Shown here one piece after another: positions 14,526-22,364 of a stretch of 64,000 bases of DNA (positions are counted from its first letter, which is position 1; every line of letters starts with the position of its first letter). The position numbers and the translations under genes were made by a program. Source of the DNA: Dietzia alimentaria 72 (GTDB lineage Bacteria; Actinomycetota; Actinomycetes; Mycobacteriales; Mycobacteriaceae); assembly GCF_000226215.1 (NCBI RefSeq), contig NZ_AGFF01000024.1, forward strand, positions 1 to 64,000, written 5' to 3'. A model generated the notes under the pieces. That model ran no database searches. It saw only the letters and a program-made list of their open reading frames with translations, and was not told the DNA's origin.

Positions 14526-15125
14526 ATGAGCGCCCCACTTGGCGACAATTACGACGACGAACTGGTCCGCATGGGTGTGACTGGTCAGCTGATGTACGCC
14601 CCGACCGGCACGACTGCCCCGGAGGGGATGGCCGAATGGCCTGCCGGGTTCATCGATCTCGGATGGATCTCTGATGAGGGAATCACCGAGGCGGTCGATG
14701 AGTCGACCGAGGGTTTCACCCCGTGGCAGTCCACCGCGGAGGTCCGTGAGGACGTCACCAGCGTCCTGATCACGTGGGAGACCACGCTGTGGACCACCAG
14801 TTACGACACGATTGCGCTGTACTTCCGCAAGAAGGAAGCGGACATGACCCGTAACACGGACGGGTCGATCGAGTTCGTTGACGGCAACATCCCGAAAAGG
14901 CACCGTGTGTTCTTCGGTATCGACGTCATCGACGACCCGTACCGGCGCCGTATCGAGATCCCCAACGGTGGCATCTCGGAGCGTGGCGGGCAGGAGTACC
15001 GCAAGGGCTCCCTGATCGGATACCCGATCACGATCAAGGGCTACCTGACGGCACAGGGCTGGTCCTGCAAGCGCAAGTTCCTCGAGGGTTGGGACCTGCC
15101 GGGTGGTGGTTCGGGAAACCCGTGA
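14526..15125 (+). CDS. Major tail protein (tail tube)
   Basis: A 199-residue tail-tube subunit. It starts at ATG 14526 behind GGAAGGATC. The pattern is typical: an N-terminal segment with a TGQLMYAPTGTTAPEG loop, then a long hairpin with ITEAVDESTEGFTPWQS and a central ALYFRKKEADMTRN region. The C-terminus carries an RGGQEYRKGSLIGYPITIKGY motif common to actinophage tube proteins. The position between the tail terminator and the tail chaperones fits. Conserved inverted repeats lie on both sides of the gene. Confidence 0.88.
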   Translation: MSAPLGDNYDDELVRMGVTGQLMYAPTGTTAPEGMAEWPAGFIDLGWISDEGITEAVDESTEGFTPWQSTAEVREDVTSVLITWETTLWTTSYDTIALYFRKKEADMTRNTDGSIEFVDGNIPKRHRVFFGIDVIDDPYRRRIEIPNGGISERGGQEYRKGSLIGYPITIKGYLTAQGWSCKRKFLEGWDLPGGGSGNP

Positions 15126-15144
15126 GCCCCGGTACGCCCGGGGC
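15126..15144 (+). terminator. Short hairpin after the tail tube gene
   Basis: GCCCCGG (15126-15132) pairs with CCGGGGC (15138-15144) across a TACGC loop, directly after the tail tube stop. No T-run follows. It may stabilise the message end or slow polymerase. Confidence 0.4.
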
Positions 15145-15184
15145 ATACGGCGAACCGTACTCGAACCAGTACTAGGAGACTGAC

Positions 15185-15619
15185 ATGATTATTCATCCTC
15201 CAGAGGCGGTGGCGGTCAGCGAGGCTGACACCCTCACTGGCCTGAACCGCACTCCCACAGCGGGCGATCCGGGGCATGTCGAGGATCATGCTCGGCTCGT
15301 CAAAGCGATTTTCGGGGTGCCGCACGTGGGTATCCCGTACGCCAACTATGCGCGTACGGGCGGAAGTTGGACGAGGAAAGAACTCGGACCTGGGGCTACC
15401 GCCGAGCCTACAGATTTCGGCGAGGTGTCTTTCATGGAATCTCGCGGCCTTATGGCGATCGCTCAGTCCCCACACGCGGCGGCGGATGGCGAGACCGACT
15501 ACCAGCAGGACGCGGAGGCCCTCGATGGTATTGACCTCATCCTCTACCCCGTCGGATTGGCAGGGCTGGCGACGGTGATCGGAACAGTCAAAGCCGCGCT
15601 AGACGAGGCTGCCCCTTAG
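15185..15619 (+). CDS. Phage protein of unknown function between tube and chaperone genes
   Basis: A 144-residue acidic protein starting with ATG 15185. It has no signal peptide or membrane helix. Segments such as VKAIFGVPHVGIPYANYART and GEVSFMESRGLMAIAQSPHA give it a mixed fold, with an Ala-rich end. Siphophages usually place the tail assembly chaperones directly after the tube gene, so an additional gene here is not standard. It may be a second tube-associated or tail-tube chaperone protein. The family is not recognised. Confidence 0.6.
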   Translation: MIIHPPEAVAVSEADTLTGLNRTPTAGDPGHVEDHARLVKAIFGVPHVGIPYANYARTGGSWTRKELGPGATAEPTDFGEVSFMESRGLMAIAQSPHAAADGETDYQQDAEALDGIDLILYPVGLAGLATVIGTVKAALDEAAP

Positions 15620-15782
15620 CGGGGTGTTGTAGGTCGGTGTGGGGGGCTGGTCCAGCCTGCCCCCACACCGGCCCCCGGCAGGTCACGCCTGCCCCCTTTG
15701 ACGGCCCCGGTCGTGCGCCTTGTCGGGCACGCGCGACCGGGGCCAACCCATGCCCGACAGCCCGACATGAAGGAGGCCACCA
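15620..15782 (+). promoter_or_regulatory. Three stacked hairpins with loop-complementary tandem repeat before the tail chaperones
   Basis: Three strong inverted repeats fill this gap: 15635-15645 with 15660-15670 (11 bp), 15677-15682 with 15688-15693 (6 bp), and 15703-15717 with 15730-15744 (15 bp with one G-U). The loop of the third contains TGTCGGGCA (15721-15729). Its exact complement TGCCCGACA lies at 15751-15759 and a second partial copy, GCCCGACA, at 15760-15767, just before the AAGGAGG ribosome binding site of the next gene. A loop-to-downstream kissing or pseudoknot structure is possible. Its function is inferred. Confidence 0.5.
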
Positions 15783-16178
15783 ATGGCCACAACCCGCAGG
15801 CTCGATTCCCTCGACCAGATGAAGGCCAAGCGTGCAGAAACGCTTGGCAGTGAGACGTGCTTCCCGTGGGAGGCGACCGAGGATCTCACGCTGTACATCA
15901 AGGATCCGATCATGGCCGACGACGAGTGGCGCGATGAGCTCGCCGGGCTGCGCGCAGACCTCAACGATGGCAAGGTTCTCCCGTCGGAGTTCAGTTCCGA
16001 GATGCTCGAGCTGTACCTCGGTGAGGAAGTCACCGGCTACGAAGGTCAGGTGGACGCGTTCCTTGACGCTGGTGGTAGCTCTCAGATCTTGTTCGACGTG
16101 GTCGGCAAGTGGGCAGAGCAGGCGGACCCTACCCAGAGGTCCTCGCGGAGTACCCGGAGGCGTGCGAATCGGCGCTGA
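15783..16178 (+). CDS. Tail assembly chaperone, unshifted product
   Basis: The upstream tail chaperone (lambda gpG-like), 131 residues, starting behind AAGGAGGCCACC. It is acidic and helical (LDSLDQMKAKRAETLGSE; EWRDELAGLRADLNDGK). The C-terminal 15 codons after the likely shift point read as a basic random tail (SSRSTRRRANRR), as expected when the real product switches frame. It acts with the shifted product to assemble the tape measure and tube. Position before the long tape measure gene is typical. Confidence 0.85.
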   Translation: MATTRRLDSLDQMKAKRAETLGSETCFPWEATEDLTLYIKDPIMADDEWRDELAGLRADLNDGKVLPSEFSSEMLELYLGEEVTGYEGQVDAFLDAGGSSQILFDVVGKWAEQADPTQRSSRSTRRRANRR

Positions 16179-16567
16179 TCCACCAGTATCCGTCCCTCGG
16201 TGATCCCGTCGCCGCCTTCTGGCGGGGCGAGATCACCGGGCGGATGCTTGTGTCCCTGATCAACGGCTTGCCCCCTACCTCTGCGCTGCACCGGGCCCAG
16301 AACGACGGCCAGCAATGGACCTGGTCTGAGGCGCTGGCCTGGCAGCAGATCCACATGCTCAAGATCATCGATCAGCGTCTGGTGTGGCAGAAGCGCAAGA
16401 AGCCGAAGATGCCCAAATGGCGGCAGTACCCGTGGACCCGTGACGAGAAGAAGCTCGGCGACCGTGGCGGGAAGTCCGCCAGTAAGGCCATCGAGGTGTT
16501 GCGTTCTCTCCGTCCTGGCGGTGGGGCGAAGCACGATCCTGGCGCGGTGACAGCGTCCACAAGCTAG
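16109..16567 (+). CDS. Tail assembly chaperone, frameshifted extension
   Basis: The downstream (gpT-like) part, expressed as a fusion with the previous gene by a -1 shift; its frame is open from 16079. After the overlap it reads YPEVLAEYPEACESALIHQY, then a helical region (ITGRMLVSLINGLPPTSAL; WTWSEALAWQQIHMLKIID) and a basic tail, which is the usual arrangement of actinophage GT extensions. I see no canonical X-XXY-YYZ heptamer in 16079-16178; the closest candidate is GGACCCT at 16124-16130. An independent start at GTG 16109 lacks a ribosome binding site. Confidence 0.75.
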   Translation: MGRAGGPYPEVLAEYPEACESALIHQYPSLGDPVAAFWRGEITGRMLVSLINGLPPTSALHRAQNDGQQWTWSEALAWQQIHMLKIIDQRLVWQKRKKPKMPKWRQYPWTRDEKKLGDRGGKSASKAIEVLRSLRPGGGAKHDPGAVTASTS

Positions 16568-16589
16568 TTCGACGACGAGGAGGTGCGCT

Positions 16590-19500
16590 GTGGCTGTTGA
16601 TGGAGATACCGCCTGGGTCCCCGTTTTGCCCTCTCTGTCGGATTTCGCGAGCAAGCTCAAGTCCGGCACGCAGGGGGCCGGTAAGGCGGCTGGCGAGCAG
16701 ATCGCTAAGGAGCTCGAGGCGGCGGTCTCCAAGTCGGAGAAGGCTGTCACGAAGGCTGGTGACGCGGCGGAGAAGGCGCAGAATAAGGTCGCCGACGCCA
16801 CCGGTAAGGTGCGGATCGCTCAGGAGCAGTACAACAAGGCTCTGGAGTCCGGCGACCCGGTTAAGATCGCACGTGCCGAGGAGAACCTTGCGACGCAGCG
16901 TCGCCGCCAGTCTGAGGCCACTACCGACGCTGAGCGCAAGAGCCGCGACCTGGAGCAGGCACAGAAGGGCCTCGCGGCTGCGCAGGACAATTCGGCTCGG
17001 GCAGCTCGTGAGCAGGCCGACGCGGTCGGTAAATCGCGGCTCTCAGCCGAGCAGGCAGAGCAGGCAACAAAGGACCTTGAGGGTGCGCAGAAGGCGCTAG
17101 AGGTCGGCATCCTGGCGGCCGGCGCAGCAGCAATCGCCACCGCCGGTTACCTCGTCAAGCTCGGCTCCGACTTCCACTCCATGTCGCGCGACATCCGTGT
17201 CGGCACCGGAGCATCCGGTGATGCGCTCGCAGGCTTGGAGGAGTCAGCCCTGGCCGTCATGAGAACCGTGCCGAACGCAATGGGTGAAGTCGGCACAACT
17301 CTCGCTGACCTGAACACCCGACTTGGCCTCACCGGTGGCGATCTCGAAACAGTGTCCCGGCAGATGCTGGAGCTGGAAAACATCACCGGGGTGGCCCCGA
17401 ACATCAACGATCTGTCGGCGGCGATGACCGGATTCGGTGTCGCCGGCGGGGATACCTCGAAGTCGCTCGACACTCTCTTCCGGGTTTCTCAGGCCACAGG
17501 TGTCGGTGTTGATGAGCTCGCGGCCAGTCTCGGTAAGGGTGGACCGGCTCTGCGCCAGTTTGGCATCTCCTTCGATGAGTCCGCGGCCCTGATCGGCAGC
17601 CTCGACAAGGCCGGCATCAAGGGAGATCAGGTTATCCAGCGGCTTACCCGTTCTCTGGGCGAGTTCGCAGAAGCAGGGAAAGACCCCCAGGATGCATTGT
17701 TCGAGACGGTGAACGCGATCGATGGGTTCATGGCCGCCGGGGATCGTGCCGCCGCATACGACCTCGCCGAGGGGTTGTTCGGCACCCGGGGTGCGGCCTC
17801 GTTCATCGATGCCGTGCAGTCTGGGGCCCTCCAGGTCGACGACTTCATGGTCGGGATCGGTGCCTCCGATGACACGATCCTTGGTCTTGCGGACGAAACT
17901 CGCACTCTCGGCGAGCAGTTCCAGATCCTCAAGAACGAAGCTCTCGTGGAGCTGGAGCCGTACGCGCGTGCTGCGTTTGAGATGCTCCGTCAGGGCGGCG
18001 TGTGGGTGCGTGACAATGTTGTCCCGGCAATTCAGGATCTCGTTGGCTGGATCTCCGAGAACAAGAATCTAGTGATCGGTCTCGGGATCGTGGTCGGGTC
18101 AATGGCGACTGGGCTAGCAGTAGCCCGGGCCGGGCTCGTCGCGTTCACTGTCGCTCAGCGCGCCTGGAACGTGGTCACCTTGCTTTCGACGCAGGGAATG
18201 AAGGGCCTGAACTTGGCGATGCGGGCGAACGTGTTCGGACTCATCGCCGGGGCCATTGTTGGGCTGATCGCGGGGCTGACCTGGTTCTTCATGAAAACCG
18301 AGACCGGGCAGGCGATCTGGGCATCGTTCACCGGCGCGCTAGTGACCGGCTGGGAGTGGGTCAAGAACGCGTTCGCTGTGGCGTGGGCGTTTATCCAGCC
18401 GATTTTTGACGGGATCATGACTGCCGCCAAGGTCGTCGCCGCGGTCGTCGTGACCGGATTCTTGCTTTACATCAAGACGTACTGGTTTATTGTGTCCACT
18501 GCCCTGCAGTTCGCGTGGAACACGATCATCAAGCCCGTGTTCCATGCCTTCGCGGCCGTGGCGCAGTGGGTATGGGGCTCGGTCCTGGCGCCCGTATTCG
18601 GCTGGATCAAGGCCGGATTCACCGCTGTAGGATCGCACTTCTCGTGGGTGTGGAACTCGGTCATCAAGCCCGTCTGGAACGCGCTCGGTGCGGGCATCAA
18701 GTGGGTGTGGGATGTCGTCATCATGCCGGTGTTTGATGCCGTCAAGGCTGGCCTGGGGCTTGTTGGGGACACGTTCTCGTGGGTGTGGAACAACGTCATC
18801 AACCCGGTGTGGACTGCCCTGGGCAATGGGATCCGCTGGGTTGCCGACAACGTTGTCCACCCCGTGTTTGAGGGGCTCAAGAAGGGTGTCGATCTTGTTG
18901 CGAAGGGGTTCGAGTTCGCCACCGATCTGATCGGCCGCGTCTGGGACACCATCAAGGAGAAGACCGCGGCACCGATCCGGTTCGTCATCGACACCGTCTA
19001 CAACAAGGGCATCGTCGGCGTCTGGAACAAGGTCGCTGGCTGGCTCGGCATGGACGACAAGAAGCTCGATACGATGCCGCTCGAGTTCGCTTCTGGTGGT
19101 GTCCTCCCCGGATACACCCCGGGTCGTGACGTGCACAAGTTCGTCAACCCCCGCACCGGGCAAGGGCTGGAACTCTCCGGTGGTGAGGCGATCATGCGCC
19201 CGGAGTGGACGCGCGCCGTGGGTGGCGCGTCCGCGGTGGACCGCATGAACCGTGACGCCATGCGTGGTGAGATCGCCAAGCACGGCCGCGATTCGGCGGC
19301 GTTCGCTGACGGTGGTGTCCTGGCGTTCGCTGATGGCGGGATCGTTGCGGCGATGACCCGGATCGTGCAGGACAAGTACCCAATGCTCCAGATGACCTCT
19401 GGGTACCGGAACTCCAATGACCTGCACGGTGCCGGTATGGCAGGGGACTTCTCCAACGGCTCTGGCAACACCCCGGCGCAGTTGGCGTTGGCGAACGACA

Positions 19501-21560
19501 TCGCGGACACCTACCCCGGGTCTGCGGAGCTGATCTACGACTCCCCCGGATTTGATCGCACGATCAAGAACGGTCAGTTCGTGGGGCCGTTCGGGCAGTT
19601 CTACACCTGGGCTCAGGCCGGAAACCACCAGCACCACGTGCACTGGGCGATGAACACCCCACCCACGATGCCGTTCGGTGGCGGCGTGTTCGAGGGTGGT
19701 TCGGACGGCTCCGGCGGGAATGGTGGTTCTGTCATCGGGCGGATGGTTCGTTCGGCGATGGACACCATCATGAAGCCGATCATGGACTCGATCCCTGAGG
19801 GTGGCGGACTGATCGGTGGCCTGGGGCGCGGTCTGGGCGAGAAGGTGTACGGCACGTTCAAGGATTGGGTGCTGTCGAAGATCCCGTCCGGTGGTGGTGG
19901 CCAGTACGGCGACATCGACCTGACTGGAGTCGCCGGAGACAACCTCGCTCTAGGTGAAGCTGCGGCAAGGCAGGTCGGCTGGACCGGCGGCGAATGGGAA
20001 GCTCTCAAGCAGTTGTGGACGGGCGAGTCCGGGTGGAACAACAATGCCCAGAACCCAACGTCGACGGCCTACGGGATCGCCCAGTTCCTTGACTCGACGT
20101 GGGCGCCGTACGGGCCGAAGACCTCGGATCCGGCTAAGCAGATCGAGTACGGCATTCGGTACATCCAGGACCGTTACGGCACTGCTTCGGGCGCGTTGTC
20201 GTTCTGGAACGCGCAGTCACCGCACTGGTATGAGGAGGGTGGCGGGCTTGCCCCCGGCCTGACCCTGGCGGCGAACGGCACGGGCAAGGTCGAGCCGGTG
20301 CTGACCAATCCGCAGTGGCGTTGGATCTCCAACCTGGTCATGGCTACCGCTGAGCTTCTCGATCCGATCCGCGTCATGGCCCGAGACGGCCGCGACGCGA
20401 TCGATCACCTGGAGAAGATCGCGGCCGACACCCGGCGTGGTGTGCAGCACCAGATCGATTCCGGGCTCGATGCTGCGGGCGCCGCGGTGTGGGCGGCGCT
20501 ACCCGGCGAGGTGAAGGGTGCGCTCACTGTGGCCGGCGCGGTCGGTCAGCAGTGGGAGAAGGTGTCCGGTTACCTGAACGACAAGGCTATTGCCTGGTCG
20601 AAGGGTGAGTGGCCGATCGGTTCCGGTCGGGTGCCCACCGACGAGGTGGGGCCCGCGTGGCGGGCGGTCCGGCTCGATGACTCGCTGGAAGAGGTCGCCC
20701 GGTCCAACATCGACCTGGCGGAGGCGGTCATCTCCGGCCAGGCATCGCCGGGCCGAGACCCGGTGGCGAACGCACTGTTCGACATCTTCGGTCGGGATCC
20801 GATCCTGCCGGACTTGGAGCGCATCGCTGCAGGCGGACCGAACGCCATCGAGGCCGCGACCGATGCGGCGTTGCACGCCTTCGAGACCGGGGAAACTGCC
20901 CGACTCGAGGAGTGGACCGCCTCCAACAGTCAGCTGACCGAGGCGGTACTGCGGGCAAGGGATGCCGCGATCATGACCGGTCAGATGGTCCAAGGTGCGG
21001 TGAACGGCTACCTGAACTGGGCTATGGCCTCCGACTCCCAAGGGCGTCAAGGGTCGTGGCAGGAGTACTTCCAGCACTACGGCGGCCAGTACGGCACAGC
21101 CGAGGGTGACTGGCTGCTCTCCCAGGTCGGGTTCGGTGGGATTGTCGGCGGCAAGTTCAAGGATTCGTTCGCGAACCTGCTGATCGAGGCCGCCGAGTCT
21201 CCGTTGTTGTCTGCTCCGGCGATTCTCGACGATGACGGCCGGGTCCTGGGCACGAAGCTGGACGCGGCCCCGGTAGCCGAATCTGCGGAACCGGCAACGG
21301 CGGTACCTGACACCGCGGCGTTGGCGGAACTGACAGTCGACGATCCGGCAGAGGGCACCACCGACGACGTCGACACCAAGGCCGCCAAGGGCGACCAGGT
21401 GGTGGTGGTTCTCCCCGCTGATAAGTCGGCGTTCTCCCGGGACGAAGTTGAGCAGATGCTCTCCGCGCTCGACGAGAAGGTCGATCTGATCGAGATCCGT
21501 ATCGAGGAGAAGGAACGCGAGCCCGCCGGGCTCGGCGCCGGAATCTCCGGGATCGTCTAG
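16590..21560 (+). CDS. Tape measure protein with two wall-degrading domains
   Basis: A 1,656-residue tape measure, which sets tail length and travels into the host envelope; it starts with GTG 16590 behind GAGGAGG. Residues 25-175 are coiled coil; hydrophobic segments lie near 171-193, 493-512 and 547-566; residues 630-780 hold Trp-rich repeats of the SWVWN-VIKPVWNALG type. Residues about 920-1020 match an M15-like Zn peptidase (HGAGMAGD at 943-950 and HHVHW near 1013). Residues about 1110-1210 match a lytic transglycosylase (LWTGESGW with E1146, then AYGIAQF). Most of the rest is structural. Two muralytic domains in one tape measure would help DNA cross a thick, mycolate-containing wall. Confidence 0.95.
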   Translation: MAVDGDTAWVPVLPSLSDFASKLKSGTQGAGKAAGEQIAKELEAAVSKSEKAVTKAGDAAEKAQNKVADATGKVRIAQEQYNKALESGDPVKIARAEENLATQRRRQSEATTDAERKSRDLEQAQKGLAAAQDNSARAAREQADAVGKSRLSAEQAEQATKDLEGAQKALEVGILAAGAAAIATAGYLVKLGSDFHSMSRDIRVGTGASGDALAGLEESALAVMRTVPNAMGEVGTTLADLNTRLGLTGGDLETVSRQMLELENITGVAPNINDLSAAMTGFGVAGGDTSKSLDTLFRVSQATGVGVDELAASLGKGGPALRQFGISFDESAALIGSLDKAGIKGDQVIQRLTRSLGEFAEAGKDPQDALFETVNAIDGFMAAGDRAAAYDLAEGLFGTRGAASFIDAVQSGALQVDDFMVGIGASDDTILGLADETRTLGEQFQILKNEALVELEPYARAAFEMLRQGGVWVRDNVVPAIQDLVGWISENKNLVIGLGIVVGSMATGLAVARAGLVAFTVAQRAWNVVTLLSTQGMKGLNLAMRANVFGLIAGAIVGLIAGLTWFFMKTETGQAIWASFTGALVTGWEWVKNAFAVAWAFIQPIFDGIMTAAKVVAAVVVTGFLLYIKTYWFIVSTALQFAWNTIIKPVFHAFAAVAQWVWGSVLAPVFGWIKAGFTAVGSHFSWVWNSVIKPVWNALGAGIKWVWDVVIMPVFDAVKAGLGLVGDTFSWVWNNVINPVWTALGNGIRWVADNVVHPVFEGLKKGVDLVAKGFEFATDLIGRVWDTIKEKTAAPIRFVIDTVYNKGIVGVWNKVAGWLGMDDKKLDTMPLEFASGGVLPGYTPGRDVHKFVNPRTGQGLELSGGEAIMRPEWTRAVGGASAVDRMNRDAMRGEIAKHGRDSAAFADGGVLAFADGGIVAAMTRIVQDKYPMLQMTSGYRNSNDLHGAGMAGDFSNGSGNTPAQLALANDIADTYPGSAELIYDSPGFDRTIKNGQFVGPFGQFYTWAQAGNHQHHVHWAMNTPPTMPFGGGVFEGGSDGSGGNGGSVIGRMVRSAMDTIMKPIMDSIPEGGGLIGGLGRGLGEKVYGTFKDWVLSKIPSGGGGQYGDIDLTGVAGDNLALGEAAARQVGWTGGEWEALKQLWTGESGWNNNAQNPTSTAYGIAQFLDSTWAPYGPKTSDPAKQIEYGIRYIQDRYGTASGALSFWNAQSPHWYEEGGGLAPGLTLAANGTGKVEPVLTNPQWRWISNLVMATAELLDPIRVMARDGRDAIDHLEKIAADTRRGVQHQIDSGLDAAGAAVWAALPGEVKGALTVAGAVGQQWEKVSGYLNDKAIAWSKGEWPIGSGRVPTDEVGPAWRAVRLDDSLEEVARSNIDLAEAVISGQASPGRDPVANALFDIFGRDPILPDLERIAAGGPNAIEAATDAALHAFETGETARLEEWTASNSQLTEAVLRARDAAIMTGQMVQGAVNGYLNWAMASDSQGRQGSWQEYFQHYGGQYGTAEGDWLLSQVGFGGIVGGKFKDSFANLLIEAAESPLLSAPAILDDDGRVLGTKLDAAPVAESAEPATAVPDTAALAELTVDDPAEGTTDDVDTKAAKGDQVVVVLPADKSAFSRDEVEQMLSALDEKVDLIEIRIEEKEREPAGLGAGISGIV

Positions 21561-21572
21561 AGGGGGTTACTG

Positions 21573-22361
21573 GTGTACGAGCTCACTTACCGCGGCGTCA
21601 ACAACTCGACGTGGCAGCTCGTCGGCGCTCATCAGGGGGCCGAGGGTGTCGGCGCCGAGGAGGTGTCGGGGTTCGTCGCCTCGGCCACCACTACTTTGGA
21701 GCCCGCGCCCGAGCGGGCTGGGGTGGTGCTGGCCGGGTACTCGTTCGAGGCTATGACGGGGTCGCTGAAAGTGCGGATCTCTGATCGGTGGCGCGATGAC
21801 GAGATGCTGGACGATCCGGGCAGGCTGTTTCGTCGGTGGCGGTCGGCGTGGTCTCCGTTCGCCGACGGGGAATTCACCCTCCGATCCCAGGAAGGGCCGC
21901 TACTACGGACCCGCGCACGTCTGCCGGGCGCATCTGAGACGCCCGCGAAGTCCCCGCGGTCGGTGGGGACGGTGTCTCTGGTGACCACGCTCGAGGTGAC
22001 CTGTCATGACGGGGTGTGGCTCGGCGCCCCACAGCGGTACTCGGGCGCCGCTCAGGTGCTCAATCTGGGCGAGCTGGAAGGCTACCCGCGGGTGGAGTGG
22101 TCCGGGTCGGGCGCCACGGTGTCCGGGCCGGGCTTACCGTCCGTCATTCTGCCGACCACGGCGGTCCCGGCGGTGTGGCACACCGACCCGGCCACCGGTG
22201 GTCTGGTCACTGTCGACGGCGAGCCGGCCACCGCGCTGCGGCGGCAGTTGCGGGGCCGTGTCGCCCCAGTACCGATCCTCCCTGGGGAGTCTGCGCCGTG
22301 GACGTTCACCGGCTGTACGGGCGTGATCGAGCCCTTGTTCTGCGACCCGTGGAGGTGGTGA
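21573..22361 (+). CDS. Distal tail protein (Dit-like)
   Basis: A 262-residue minor tail protein directly after the tape measure, GTG start. It has the beta-rich pattern of Dit-type proteins that form the hexameric ring at the tube end: MYELTYRGVNNSTWQL at the start, a GSLKVRISDRWRDDEM segment, a galectin-like C-terminal region (VEWSGSGATVSGPGLPSV) and an LEVTCHDGVWLG strand. The following gene is a large hub-like protein, as expected. Family is inferred from position and pattern. Confidence 0.8.
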   Translation: MYELTYRGVNNSTWQLVGAHQGAEGVGAEEVSGFVASATTTLEPAPERAGVVLAGYSFEAMTGSLKVRISDRWRDDEMLDDPGRLFRRWRSAWSPFADGEFTLRSQEGPLLRTRARLPGASETPAKSPRSVGTVSLVTTLEVTCHDGVWLGAPQRYSGAAQVLNLGELEGYPRVEWSGSGATVSGPGLPSVILPTTAVPAVWHTDPATGGLVTVDGEPATALRRQLRGRVAPVPILPGESAPWTFTGCTGVIEPLFCDPWRW

Positions 22362-22364
22362 GCG

